A stretch of DNA of 64,000 nucleotides from Lolium rigidum (lineage: Eukaryota > Streptophyta > Magnoliopsida > Poales > Poaceae), in the NCBI RefSeq assembly GCF_022539505.1, contig NC_061514.1, forward strand, positions 331,807,090-331,871,089, given 5' to 3'. The notes below the pieces were generated by a model. It worked only from the letters and a program-made list of their open reading frames with translations, had not been told where the DNA came from and did not search any database. This document shows, piece after piece, positions 22,069-34,568 of the stretch; within the stretch, counting starts at the first letter, position 1; every line of letters starts with the position of its first letter. Position numbers and translations under genes: made by a program.

Positions 22069-25000
22069 TCAGACCATTGCCCAATTCTTTTGTCCGTTGA
22101 GTCTGCGGAAAAATGTCGTACTGGTCGCCCTATAAAAAGATATGAGGTGGTCTGGGAGAGGGATCCGTCTCTTCCTGCTGCCGTGGAGGAGGCTTGGGCT
22201 CGGCGAATTCTATGCAATGATTTGGGCGATGTCTCGGCCTCTCTGTGCACAATGATGTCCAGTCTTCAAAGCTGGAAGAACACACATTTTAAATCTATTC
22301 CAAAAGAGATTGAGAAGAAAAGGAATCTGTTGGATAGTTTACGTCAATGTACCGATGATGAAAGTGTGCAAAAGATGATTGGTCTGGAAAAAGAGATGCA
22401 TGAATTGCTTTAGAGAAAAGAAATTTTCTGGATACAACGTTCACGTGTTGTCTGGCTTCGAGAAGTTGACAAAAATACAAAATACTTTCATCGAAGAGCT
22501 TCCTGGAGAAGGAAAAAAACAACATTCGGAAATTAAAAAGATCTGATGGGACTTGGACTTCGGATACTTCTGAGATAGAAAACATGGCTACATGTTTTTT
22601 CCAAGACCTTTATTCCAGGGATGATAATATAAACCCTGAGATCATTACTGACTTGATAGACCAGTGTATTAGTGAGGACATGAATAGGGACCTGTGTGCT
22701 CCTTTCTCGGAGAAGGAGATCAGCGATGCTCTTTTTCAAATTGGACCGCTTAAGGCGCCCGGGCCAGATGGTTTCCCTGCTAGATTTTTGCAACGCAATT
22801 GGGGACTTCTTCGTGATGATGTTGTAAGGGCAGTGCAGCGTTTCTTCTCTGAAGGAATCATGCCTGAAAAAGTGAATGACACCTCTATTGTCCTTCTTCC
22901 AAAAAAACAATGATTCGGAGGAACTTAAGGACTTCCGACCTATAATCTTGTGTAATGTTATTTTCAAACTGATCTCCAAGTGTCTGGTGAACCGTTTGCG
23001 GCCTATTCTGCAGGACATTATATCTCCAACTCAAAGTGCCTTTATCCCTGGCCGCCTCATCACTGATAATGCACTCATGGCATTTGAGTGCATCCATTCT
23101 ATTCAGACCAGATCTGCTTCACGGAGAAACTTTTGTGCGTATAAATTGGATATGGCTAAGGCATATGATCGTGTGGATTGGAGGTTTCTTGAAGGTGTTT
23201 TAGCGAAGTTGGGCTTTCACAGTCAATGGATACAGTGGGTGATGGCGTGTGTCACCTTTGTGCGGTTCTCGATTCGCTTTAACGGACATATGTTGGACCC
23301 TTTCACTCCTTCCCGTGGTATTCGCCAAGGTGATCCTCTTTCTCCATATTTGTTTCTTTTTGTCGCTGATGGTTTATCTCGGCTGATTAGGAAGGAAATA
23401 GAGAGCAATACTCTTCGAGAATTTCACATCTGTCGAAGGGCCCCAGGCATCTCTCATTTATTGTTCGTGGACGACAGTCTCCTCTTTTTTTAGGGAAGGG
23501 TTGATCAAGGTCGAGTGGTGAAGTTTAATTATTTTGGACAGATATGAACAAAGTACAGGCCAACTGGTGAGTTTGGGAAAGTGCTCTATTATGTTTGGGG
23601 ATCGATGCTCACCAGATGTCCTGTCAGAACTGAAGGATATTCTAAAATATGAGACGGTTTGCTTTGAGGAGAAATATCTAGGCCTCCCTGTACCTGAAGG
23701 GAGACTTAAAAAGGGAAAATTCAAAGGCACAAAAGAAAAGTTCTCAAAACATGCAAGTGATTGGTGTGAAAAATACATGTCATCTGGTGCAAAGGAGGTT
23801 CTCATCAAATCTGTTCTGCAATCTATTTCTACTTATGCAATGGGGGTTTTCAAATTCCCATTTGGTCTTATTGATGACCTCTCTCAGATTATTCGGAATT
23901 TTGGGTGGGGCGATGAAGAAAATAGAAAGAGAATGCACTGGATGTCCTGGGATAAACTGACAAGACCAAAATCCTTTGGTGGTATTGGTTTTAGGGACCT
24001 TCGTGTGTTTAACCAGGCCCTCCTTGCGAGGAAGGCCTGGAGGCTTATCCATTTTCCTAGTAGCCTATGTGCTCGTCTGCTGAAAGCTCGCTACTATCCT
24101 TCTGGTGATCTGCTTGATACAACGTTTATCCAAAACCAGTCCCAGACTTGGCAGGGTGTGCTACATGGTTTGGAGCTTCTGAAAAAAGGTATTATCTGGA
24201 GAATTGGCTCAGGAAGTAAAGTAAGAATTTTTCGTGATAATTGGCTTCCTAGACCTGATGCAATGAAAGTAGAGGGTCGTCGGAATAACTCAAGGAAAAA
24301 GTGGGTTTCGGACCTTATAGATCATGTTACTAGATCTTGGGACGAGGCAGCAGTTCGTGGCTGCTGCTACCCAAGGGATGCGGATGCTATTCTCTCCATT
24401 AAACTTCCAGGCCGATCGTGTGATGATTTTGTGGCTTGGAGCGGTGAGTCCAATGGAGCTTTCTCGGTTCGATCGTCCTATCGGTTGGGTGTAAACCCGA
24501 CTCTCTCTAGTCTGAGTCCAGGACAATCTAGTTCGGAGGCAAATGGTTCCGGGGTATATGGAATCTAGTTTGGAAAGCCGAGGTACCACAAAAGGTGCGG
24601 ATTTTTGCTTGGAAAGCGGCGACAACGACTTTGGCGGTTCGCTTAGGTATGCACCGGCGCATGCCAAATTTTGATCCTACCTGTGCTATATGTGGTGTTG
24701 AGGCGGAAGATGGACATCACGCCCTTGTCCGCTGCACCCTGGCGAATGCACTGCGGGAGGAACTGCATGCTCACTGGAAATTACCTCCTGAGGATGCTTT
24801 CATATACACAGGCAAGGAATGGTTGCTTCATCTCTTAGAGAGTATCCCAAAACAAATGCAAGCAAAGGTTATCTTTATGCTCTGGCGGGTCTGGCATCAT
24901 AGAAACAATATAGTGCATGGCGATGGCAAGACTTCAATGTCCTCCTCGGTTACTTATCTTGTCATCTACCAATTCTCCTTTCAAAAACTCTGGGAAGTCC

Positions 25001-25538
25001 TTCAAATAACATCTCTACTGCGGGTTCAATGGGCATTAGCCATTGGACAGCCCCTCCAGAGGGTTCTATCAAAGTGAATGTGGATGCGGGCTGGGACAGC
25101 ATGTCCAAGAATGTAGGGCTTGGGATAATTGTGAGAGATCATAATGGGAACGCCATATTGTCCGAGTGGAGGTTCATTATCGCATGTGCTACTGTCGAAG
25201 AAGCGGAGATGCTGGCTTTTATAGCCGATTTGAAACATCTGATTGATTTGGGTCGCTGGCCTGCGATCATCGAATCTGATTGTCTCCGTGTGATCCAGAC
25301 GGTTGCTAGTAATAGTTCTGGTTGCTCGGGAGGTTGGGCTCTGTTTGAGGAAGCTCAGGAACTCCTTTGTGTTTATCAAGATATGTCTATTAGTAAAGTA
25401 GACCGGGTTAGCAATAGCGTAGCTCATGTTCTAGCTCAACTAGGCAAGTCAGGTTACTCTGACCTTCTTTGTGATTCAACTCCCTCCTGCGTGCTGGAGC
25501 TGATCACTCATGCTTGTAATTTGACTATGTCTTCTTAA
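22069..25538 (+). pseudogene. LINE L1 ORF2: endonuclease end, reverse transcriptase, RNase H
   Basis: This continues the frame broken by R4 with SDHCPILL. The reverse transcriptase spans about 22700-23500. Motifs seen: APGPDGFPARFL, LCNVIFKLISKCLVNRLRP, the motif A Asp in YKLDMAKAYDRVDW, GIRQGDPLSPYLF, and the catalytic FVDDSLLFF. A thumb-like and zf-RVT region follows (23534-25000, with CAICGVEAEDGHHALVRC). A C-terminal RNase H (25029-25538) keeps KVNVDAGWD, the EEAEML Glu, ESDCLRVIQ and the NSVAHVLAQ helix. Breaks: a TAG near 22413, frameshifts near 22520, 22910, 23495 and 24560. The copy is dead but all domains are present. It would have nicked target DNA and copied its own mRNA there. Confidence 0.88.
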
Positions 25539-25645
25539 AAGGCGCAAGCTTCCAGACACATTATTTTCCTTCCAGGGTACCTAAGGGGACTGGAAGGTTT
25601 TTAATGAGGCGGGCTTGCGTGCTTAATATAGTGGAGTTTGATTTC

Positions 25646-25655
25646 AAAAAAAAAA
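25646..25655 (+). other. Poly(A) tail of LINE L1
   Basis: A run of ten A follows a short 3' untranslated segment about 110 bases after the RNase H stop. It marks the 3' end of the LINE that starts at 14862. No clear target duplication was found. Confidence 0.7.
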
Positions 25656-27155
25656 CATTATGATAAGTTGGATCTTACTGATGCAAGCAGATAATGAAAG
25701 TAAACGTTTCGTCCAAATCTAGAGTAAATCAATTTGGAGAGTAGAGGGAAAACTATATATAGTATTATTTTTTCCTATGAAATTAATATTTGAATTCTTG
25801 GGATAATAGATAGGTAATCAACTAAGAAGATTGTTTGATATTATGTGCATCAAAAACATCATAATTATCTTCATCAATGTGACATAGGTATGCCTAAGCC
25901 TAACGGGCATACCACGGGTGTGCCCCTGTTTGTATTCTTGAGTTGAAGTTGGTGGACCCGAAGATCTGGAGACCCACGAAGTCGAAGATTTGAAGCTCAA
26001 AAAAGTAGTTAATATAGGAAAACTTGTAATAGTATATGGAAAGGCCCAATATGGGCCGATGTTTATGTACTTGTACGACACAGAAAACCTCGGCTTCGCC
26101 TCCTATATAAGGGCGAAGTCGAGGGCGAAAAGAGGATCGATCAGTCGTAAACCCTAGCCATCATATTGTTTTTAGTTCGACGCCTTTGTTCGTCTGGCAA
26201 CCTTCGAGTTCTATTTATCCTCTATTTTCCATGAAACTCTAAATCTACAATACGTAGGCATTGACGAGTTGATACCTCGTCACAACGTGTCTTACAGTCA
26301 CGTCAAGACAAACAAAAATATTGAACTAGCTTATGTTAATAGAAACGGCACGTCCTCTTAAGTCTTGGTACTAAGTATTGTAGCAAAAGCCTTTTGTCTC
26401 TGCCTCGCTGGTCAATACACGCACGAATGGCAAGTAGAAATGAAAAGGAAAAGAGTTCATGTCTCGTCAGGTGAGTTAGGATTATAAGTTGTAAAGTAGA
26501 TCAAGTCGTCAGGGTACCAACTTATGAATTAGTTCAGACTAGCTAAGATTATTCATGACCAATCTTTTACTACTCATCGAGGATCACATGATACATATAC
26601 TTCATTGTACACTAATGTAGCACATGAAAATGCTGCAAAGGCAAGAGACTAACCTATTGTTGTAGGCGATAATTTGACTCTTACACTAAGTCCATTGGTG
26701 TCCACTCCCATAGAGACTATCGGAGACAAAAACTTGGAAGACAAAGAGAAGGTAAGGCACAATTTTGACAAAAAAAAAAGCAATAGCTCATCCATGAATG
26801 AATATAGAAGAATGTCAACTAGAATACACAAAAAAAAAAGTCATTTAAACAGATAATCAAATTGTTGGATTAAAACCGAGCTAATGCAAAATCCTTTGGT
26901 GTCGAGTCCTTTCACTGGTTTATTGTAATACAACATCTTTAGTAGTATAAATATGAATATATAGACATTGTGGAAAACAAACACCTAATTAAACTAAGTT
27001 ACGTAGTAAGATAGATACAACATGCTAATAGCAGTCTTTTAACTCCCTTGCAACCAAAAAAATTGATCCGTTAAGAATTTGGTGGATAACCTCCAATGAA
27101 CAAAACCGTAAAGATAATGAATATAACGAATGAAGCTCGGTAACTAGATGGGTAC
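25656..27155. other. AT-rich intergenic DNA with a possible LTR remnant
   Basis: No gene was found. Between about 25900 and 26290 the sequence looks like the U3-R part of an LTR or a promoter. It has a TATA box in CCTCCTATATAAGGGCG near 26098, a flanking GGCTTCGCC / GGGCGAAGTCG pair, then AAACCCTAGCC and a TTGATACCTCGTCA stretch. No partner LTR or coding region accompanies it. The rest is AT-rich with short A-runs near 26770 and 26831. Confidence 0.35.
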
Positions 27156-28174
27156 GTGCGCACGCACAGAGAAATCGACGCGTGTCTAACGCCGTGTCCC
27201 GCATCTGTTTGCTTTAATCGATTTCTGTCTCTCTCTCTCCACGAGTGGCTCTGCGCCCATTCCTTATCCTCTCCCTATCTGGCTCTGATCCCTCCGCTCT
27301 TCTCATCTTCCTCCAAACCGCGTTCAGGAGAAGCAACTGATGGCGTTGCCCTTTCCTTTGAGAGACCGGCGGCGCAAGCCTTGCTCATGGTGAGGACACG
27401 TGATGTGTTGTCGGCCGCTCTGTGTAGGGTGTCTCCTCGTTTCCTTGCCCGCGGGAACTCGCCAGGGGAGCCGCCGCCATTAGGCTGGCCGTCGAGGGAG
27501 GCCGCCTCCATCGAAAAAGCGCCGGGGGAGCCACCGCCATCAGGCTGGCCGTCGAGGGTCCTCCGGCCGTGCCCTTCGCCTGTCCCCCGTGCGGAGCAAG
27601 CTACGGCGGCGGCGGCCATCAACGCCATCCAAGTCGAGCCCCCCCTCGCGCGAGACCCCCCTGCCTCTCTCCTGGACCTCGTCGGCAGCTGATTCTCGTA
27701 GAGAAGCAGCTCCAAGAGAGGTGGGCGGCCTCGTGCTCCAGGCAGCAGACGCGGGCGGCCACGGCGGTGATCTTGCGGAGCGGTACACGATGATGAGCTC
27801 CTGGCCGACAGGGCCTCCACCGGGCCCATACGGAGGGCGGCGGTCGAGATTAGGGAGGGCGGCGTTCAAGCAAGGCCTGCATCGACGCTCACCAGCAGCC
27901 CGCCTTGCCCCTTTCCACCTCAATCGCTATCTTTCTCCTGCGCTAGGCTGGGTGGTTGCTCTTAATCAGGTAGTTTTCTTCACGATTAACTTCCGGCTGT
28001 TCTGTATTCCTCTGAGATGTAAACAGAGATTAGTTCCTTTTTTCTTTGATTCGCTTTTCCTCTACTTGTTTTTTCGATCTATATAAGACTGACGTTCAAG
28101 GAAGAAGAAATCCCCACGGGAAGATCACCCAGCCAGCCGCACTGCCACAGTGCCGCAAGCAAACTTGTGTGAAT
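27156..28174 (+). other. GC-rich, possibly transcribed segment, function unknown
   Basis: The base composition turns GC-rich and pyrimidine tracts (TCTCTCTCTC near 27228) precede a 178-codon + strand frame (27156-27692) that contains a 20-residue duplication. An opposite-strand frame (27829-27275) is equally open, as is common in GC-rich DNA. A possible splice donor (CAG followed by GTAG) is at about 27968. No known domain was recognised. The segment resembles a 5' leader exon and intron of a grass transcript or a captured gene fragment. It is cut at 28174 by C5 and continues at 34569. Confidence 0.25.
27461..27557. repeat. Tandem duplication, 60-bp period
   Basis: Two 37-base blocks (27461-27497, 27521-27557), nearly identical, recur at a spacing of exactly 60 bases. 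On the + strand this gives an in-frame PGEPPP-GWPSR repeat. Confidence 0.75.
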
Positions 28175-29157
28175 TGTTGAATATATAAGCAAATATCCAT
28201 ATGAAATAATCCGTAGAAGTAATTGATAAATCATGACTATGGAAATAACAAATAAACTAATCATGCAGACTAGTAAGATAGATGAATAGATCACATCTAA
28301 ACAAGACAAACCGATCGCATCTACCACAATAACTAGAAGAAGAAACTCTAACAGAGATTGAAAGAGAAACGACAAGATCACATACTTCGCAGCAGCGTCG
28401 TTGTCGCCCATGTTGAGGTGGTCGAAGAAGTCGCTGAGGTCCGGGAAGAAGTTGTCGGTGTGGAGAAACTCGTCGTCCGAAGACGACGTCGTCTTGCCGC
28501 GATAGTCGCGCCGGAGCGCTCCCCAAAAACTTGATTGCCCCTCACCCGTACGAGTTCACGAGAGACGGGGTTCCGGGAGGCCTCTCGTCCCGGCAGTCGG
28601 TGCACGCCGACGGACGGGATGAGGAAGACGAAGGCGGCGGCGCAATGAACTAGAAACAGGTAGTCGCATATGTGGCACACACAGGCTAGGGTTCTCGTTC
28701 GCGCTTATATAGTGCGGTTCGGGAAGGTCGTGGGGCGCAGCCCACGTCCGAGTCGGCACAGCCACGATCCAGAAAAACCGAAAGGCAAAACGGCTGAGTA
28801 ACGCGTCCGTTAATGACTCAAAATTGATTACACAATCAATTTCCCAAACAGCAAAAAGATAAGCTCGGCTCGGCGAGATTCCCGCAACCCGCGGCGCGTC
28901 GTGACGAGGCGTGGCGTGGCGAGGCGAGGCGGGCAGCGGAGGAGGAGGAGTGCGCGAGGGCTCTCTCTCTTCTCACTCACTTACTAGGACTAGAACAGCC
29001 CACCTTATATACCACTCCAACTCTCTCCCAACTAGCAATGTGGGACTAAACTTTAGCCCCCACTAGTCGCTGCGACCGATTATTGGAATGGGCCATGTGA
29101 GTTTCAGAATTTGATAATGGGCCATGGGCCAAAGGCCAAATGCCCAAAATTCCAGCA
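28175..29157 (-). repeat. 3' LTR of C5
   Basis: The full-length LTR is 983 bases. It contains TATATAG-type sequences near 28707 and TTATATACC near 29002 (plus-strand view). Confidence 0.92.
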
Positions 29158-29944
29158 ATCCCCCACAAACTCTCATTAGCACATCTCATCAATAAGTTTC
29201 CAGAACATTGTTTTATATACCGATATGTCGTGGAGACTGTTAAGTTGAACTTCCACTTAAGGCTTCATATTACAGTAGATTGCAACTTGGATAGTGGACT
29301 ATGCCTTGAACTACAAGTTTTCACGCGCACTAGCTTCATACAAAGCCTAGACCGATACTAGGTACGCCACGAGGCTTCCTCGCGGTTTGGAGCTTATACG
29401 TCATACTCCGAGGCTTTTCATGAGTTTACTAGAGAGCACCCAACTCTCATAGATTGCGACGTTTAACAATCGGACTCATATAGGTGTGTTCTTCAAAAGA
29501 TGTTCACAGGACAACATCTCTGCTAAAATAAGCCACTTAGAACACATTAAGATAATTATCAACTCCGCCATGCAGATTAGGAGAGTATTGCATCTTTACG
29601 GAGTGGTAAAATTGTTATAGGGATATATACTCTCCTCCCAGCTGACCAACAACTTGTCTCCCAGTTCTAATTCACGGGATCTCCGATCACATAGAGTGGG
29701 TTACCACCGTGGGCAGCTCATAGTGTGGGTCTCATACCCATCTCCCTCGATGCATTTTCTATCACATTTCGTGATAGTCCCTTTGTGAAGGGTCTGCCGA
29801 GTTTCTAGACGTATGGATACAATCCAACGCTATAACTCCGGAGTTTCTCATTTTCCTCGACAGTTTTCGGTCTCCTCTTCACATGCCTTGATGACTTCAT
29901 ATTATCCTTAGAACTCGTTTACTTTGACGATCACGGTTTGATTG
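29158..29944 (-). other. C5 3' non-coding interior
   Basis: About 790 bases separate the RNase H stop from the 3' LTR. No coding function is seen. The bases next to the LTR (29158-29168) read as a purine tract, TTGTGGGGGAT, on the minus strand and likely prime plus-strand synthesis. Confidence 0.7.
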
Positions 29945-32900
29945 TCACGAGTTCATAGGAATAGCGGGTATTGGTTTCTCAACCACAGGTAAGTCCATCA
30001 AGAGCTCACGAAGCCACTCTGCTTCAACGGTGGCCGTGTCTAACGCCGTGAGTTCTCGCTTCCATAGTTGACCTCGTAATGATGGTCCGCTTGCAAGACT
30101 TCCAGAAACAGCGCCACCTCCAAGTGTAAACAAGTAACCACTTGTGGCCTTAGTCTCATCAGCATCAGATATCCAATTTGCATCACTATAACCCTCAAGT
30201 ACCCTTGGATACCCAGTATAGTGAATGCCATAACTCGCAGTGCCTTTCAAATAGCGCAAAACTCTTTCAAGAGCATGCCAATGAACATCTCCAGGTCTAG
30301 ACACAAAACGGCTGAGTTTACTTACAGCAAAGGAGATGTCAGGCCTTGTGGCGCTGGCTAAATACATAAGCGAGCCAATGATCTGCGAATATCGCAATTG
30401 ATCCCTAGCGATTCTTTTATTCTTACGAATTATCACACTAGGATCATAAGGCGTTGGAGAAGATTTGCAGTCGCTATACCCGAAGCGACTCAGGATCTTT
30501 TCCACATAGTGGGACTGAAGCAACGTAATCCCACCATCGTCATCCTTCAACAGCTTGATGTTTAAGATCACATCAACTACTCCCAAGTCCTTCATCTCAA
30601 AACAACGAGATAGGAACTCCTTGACCTCCTTAATCACGAGTAAGGTCGGTCCCAAATATCAATATGTCATCGACATAGAGACAAAGAATAACTCCCTCGC
30701 CCCCACCATGGCGATAGTATACACACTTGTCGCCTTCGTTTACAACAAAGCCTTCAGCGGTTAAAGTTCTTTCAAACTTCTCATGCCACTGCTTAGGCGC
30801 TTGCTTAAGCCCATACAAAGACTTCAGTAATTTACACACCTTTCCTTCTTGACCATCTACTACAAATCCATTAGGCTGCTCCATATAAATTTCCTCATCG
30901 AGCTCTCCATTTAAGAAAGATGTCTTAACATCCATTTGATGAACGAGAAGACCATGGGAGGCAGCCAAGGAAAGTATTACTCGAATAGTGGTCAGTCGAG
31001 CTACAGGTGAGTATGTATCAAAGAAATCTTCGCCTTCTTTCTGAGTATAACCCTTGGCCACAAGTCGTGCCTTGTACTTTTCAATAGTACCATCGGGCCT
31101 AAGCTTTTTCTTGAACACCCACTTGCATCCTACAGGTTTGCACCCATAAGGACGATCAGTAACCTCCCAGGTTCCATTAGCTAAGATGGAATCCATCTCG
31201 CTACGGACAGCTTCCTTCCAGTAGTCAGCATCCTGAGATGCATAGGCTTCTAAAATGGAAGTGGGAGTGTCGTCCACGAGGTACACAATGAAATCATGTC
31301 CAAAGGACTTTGCAATCCTCTGTCTCTTGCTCCTTTTGGGAGCTTCATTGTCATCCTCCACAGGATTTTCAAAGTGTTCTATAGCCATGGTAGGTTCGGG
31401 AAATAATTCCTGAGTAGATGAACTCGGGCATCTCCCGAATTGATGAGCTAGAGGTTTCTTTCATAGGAAAGATGTCCTCAAAGAAAGTCGCATCATTCGA
31501 CTCCATAATTGTACCAACATGCATGTCGGATACCTCAGATTTTACTATCAAAAATCTGTAGCCAATGCTATGAAATGCATATCCTAGAAGAACACAATCC
31601 ACGGTCTTTGGTCCAAGCTTGCGCTTCTTGGGTATCGGCACATTTACTTTCGCCATACAACCCCAAGTTCGTAGGTAAGAGAGTTTCAACCTTTTCCTTT
31701 CCCATTCCTCAAAAGGAGTAATGGTTTTGTTCTTTGTGGGGACACGGTTTAGGACATGACATGCAGTCAATATCGCCTCCCCCACCATGCCTTGGATAGA
31801 CCCGATGTATCTAACATGGCGTTAACCAAATCAGTTAGAGTTCGGTTCTTTCTTTCGGCCACCCCATTTGACTCGAGGTGAGTAGGGAGGCGTCCTCTCA
31901 TGGATAATACCATGTTCCGCACAAAAAGAATCAAACTCGTTGGAAAAATACTCTCCACCACGATCGGACCTTAGCCGCTTGATCTTTCGATCAAGTTGGT
32001 TTTCTGCTTCAGCTTTAAAGATTTTGAAGTAATTAAGAGCTTCATCTTTAGATTTCAGGAGGTACACATAACAATATCGAGTAGAGTCATCAATTAAAGT
32101 CATGAAGTATCTTTTCCCTCCTTTTGTCAATTCACCATTCATTTCACAAAGATCCGAATGTATAAGCTCCAGTGGTGCCAAGTCTCTTGCCTCCGCAGTC
32201 TTGTGAGCCTTACGTGGTTGCTTAGCTTGCACACATACTTGGCACTTGGATTTCTTGACAATAGCAAATTTCGGAATTATATTCATATTCGCTAGCCGCA
32301 TCATGCACCCAAAATTAATATGACAAAGTCGTGAATGCCAAATATCGGACTCACTATCATTGCAAACATGATTAATAATTTGAGTACATAAGTCTGACAA
32401 AGATAAGCTGAACAAGCCTCCGCACACATAACCCTTTCCAACAAATTGTCCACACTTGGAAATTACAACTTTATTGGACTCAAACACCAACTTAAAACCA
32501 TCTCGACATAAAAGCGATCCGCTAACGAGATTCTTATTAATAGAGGGAACGTGCTGCACATTCTTCAGCTGGATGGTTTTTCCCGAAGTAAACTTCAGAT
32601 CCACCGTACCAACACCACGAACAGAAGCACGTGAGCCGTTTCCCATCAGCACGGAGGAAGTCCTTGCGACCTGATAAGAAGAAAACATAGACATATCAGA
32701 ACATACATGTGTATTGGCTCCGGTGTCTATCCACCAATCAGGAGAGTTACATACTGAAAGGACAGTAGGGGAAATACCGTACCCAACGTCCTTCATCTCA
32801 GTATCAACGCCAATAACAACATTTGCGGACTTGCCGCTGCTCCCACGCCGATCATGGCGTTCTGGGCAATCAGGAGCCCAATGTCCAGGAGCACCACAAA

Positions 32901-33655
32901 CATGGCAGTTCCCTTTCTTCTTATAAGGAGTCTTCCTTTTGAAGTTGGTTGAGTTGGAGGCTTTGTTCTTCTCGTCAAACTTGCCTTTTCCATTGTTCTT
33001 ATTCTTAGACTTGTGAGATTGGAAGTTTTTCTTCTGTACCACATTGGCACTAGAACCTCCCTCAAAACTACGAGCGCGTGTGTCCTTTGCTCTCGCCTTC
33101 TCTTCCACATGAAGCGAGCCAATGAGATCCGAAACGGAAAACTCTTGTCTCTTATGTTTCGGAGAAGTAGCAAAGTTCCTCCACGAGGGAGGAAGCTTGG
33201 CAACAATGCCACCGGCCACAAATTTGTCCGGTAAGGTACACTTAAACTGCTCAAGTTCTTTGGCAAGGGATCGAATCTCATGAGCCTGCTCAACCACGGA
33301 GCGCTCATCGGTCATCCCGTAGTCATAGTATTGCTCCATGACATACAATTCGGTGCCGACGTCCGAGACCCCAAATTTGGCCTCGATCGCATCCCACGCA
33401 TCTTTACCATGGTCGAAAGCCATGTACGGGTCAACAATGTTGTCCCCAAGAATGCTGAACAAGGCCGCCTTAAACATGGCGTCGACCTTCTCAAACTTTT
33501 CCTCGCTCCTCTGCGCAGAGAGGCCCCTCGGGTCTAGCATCTCGTGGCGCTAAAACAGCCTAGGTTTGTAAACCATAGAACCGCCTTTGTGCGCCACCTC
33601 TTGTAATGCATACCATCAAAGAGGGGAGGTCGAGTAGCGGCAGCAACGCTGCTTG
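29945..33655 (-). pseudogene. Copia gag-pol polyprotein with frameshifts (C5)
   Basis: Order on the minus strand: gag start in a separate frame near 33650-33540 (FDGMHYKRWRTKAVLWFTN); UBN2-like gag; zinc knuckle CHVCGAPGHWAPDC; protease DWWIDTGANTHVC; pre-integrase HSRLCHINF; integrase core with D-D-E residues in ELIHSDLCEM, FMTLIDDSTRY and RSDRGGEYFSNEF. Then IN C-terminus, reverse transcriptase with HQMDVKTSFLNGELDEEIYM and the catalytic YVDDIL, and RNase H with SDANWISDADETKATSGYLF. Frame changes near 33545, 31875, 31790, 31390 and 30645 disable the chain. A working copy would make all proteins for its own transposition. Confidence 0.9.
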
Positions 33656-33686
33656 AATTGATTTGCCTAAAATCAGGTTTTTGGAT

Positions 33687-34563
33687 TGTTGAATATATAA
33701 GCAAATATCCATATGAAATAATCCGTAGAAGTAATTGATAAATCATGACTATGGAAATAACAAATAAACTAATCATGCAGACTAGTAAGATAGATGAATA
33801 GATCACATCTAAACAAGACAAACCGATCGCATCTACCACAATAACTAGAAGAAGAAACTCTAACAGAGATTGAAAGAGAAACGACAAGATCACATACTTC
33901 GCAGCAGCGTCGTTGTCGCCCATGTTGAGGTTGTCGAAGAAGTCGCTGAGGTCCGGGAAGAAGTTGTCGGTGTGGAGAAACTCGTCGTCCGAAGACGACG
34001 TCGTGCTGCCGATAGTCGCGCCGGAGCGCTCCCCAAAACCTGATTGCCCCTCACCCGTACGGGTTCACGAGAGACGAGGGTTCCGGAGGCCTCATCGTCC
34101 CGGCAGTCGGTGCACGCCGACGGACGGGATGAGGAAGACGAAGGCGGCGGCGCAATGAACTGGAAACAGGTAGTCGCATATGTGGCACACACAGGCTAGG
34201 GTTCTCGTCCGCGCTTATATAGTGCGGTTCGGGAAGGTCGTGGGGCGCAGCCCACGTCCGAGTCGGCACAGCCACGATCCAGAAAAACCGGAAGGCAAAA
34301 CGGCTGAGTAACGCGTCCGTTAATGACTGGCGAGGCGGGCGGCGGAGGAGGAGGAGTGCGCGAGGGCTCTCTCTCTTCTCACTCACTTACTAGGACTAGA
34401 ACAGCCCACCTTATATACCGCTCCAACTCTCTCCCAACTAGCAATGTGGGACTAAACTTTAGCCTCCACTAGTGCTGCCACTGATTATTGGAATGGGCCA
34501 TGTGAGTTTTAGAATTTGATAATGGGCCATGGGCCAAAGGCCAAATGCCCTCAAATTCCAGCA
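33687..34563 (-). repeat. 5' LTR of C5 with internal deletion
   Basis: It matches 28175-29157 except that about 110 bases (present at roughly 28810-28925) are missing at about 34328. No canonical tRNA-Met primer site was seen at its inner border. Confidence 0.9.
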
Positions 34564-34568
34564 TGAAT

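Larger units (their letters stand above)
28175..34563 (-). mobile_element. Complete Ty1/copia retrotransposon C5, degenerate
   Basis: The element is 6389 bases with the target duplication TGAAT at 28170-28174 and 34564-34568. LTRs: 28175-29157 (983 bases, 3' LTR) and 33687-34563 (877 bases, 5' LTR). In + strand view both start TGTTGAATATATAAG and end TTCCAGCA. The coding region holds gag, zinc knuckle, protease, integrase, reverse transcriptase and RNase H in copia order. A GTGGGGGAT purine tract abuts the 3' LTR on the minus strand. It is the only LTR element in the window with a polymerase, but its frame is broken in several places. Confidence 0.94.

Noticed and set aside
27275..27829. 184-codon minus-strand ORF in the GC-rich segment
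   Set aside because: High GC keeps several overlapping frames open; the protein has low-complexity composition and no domain.
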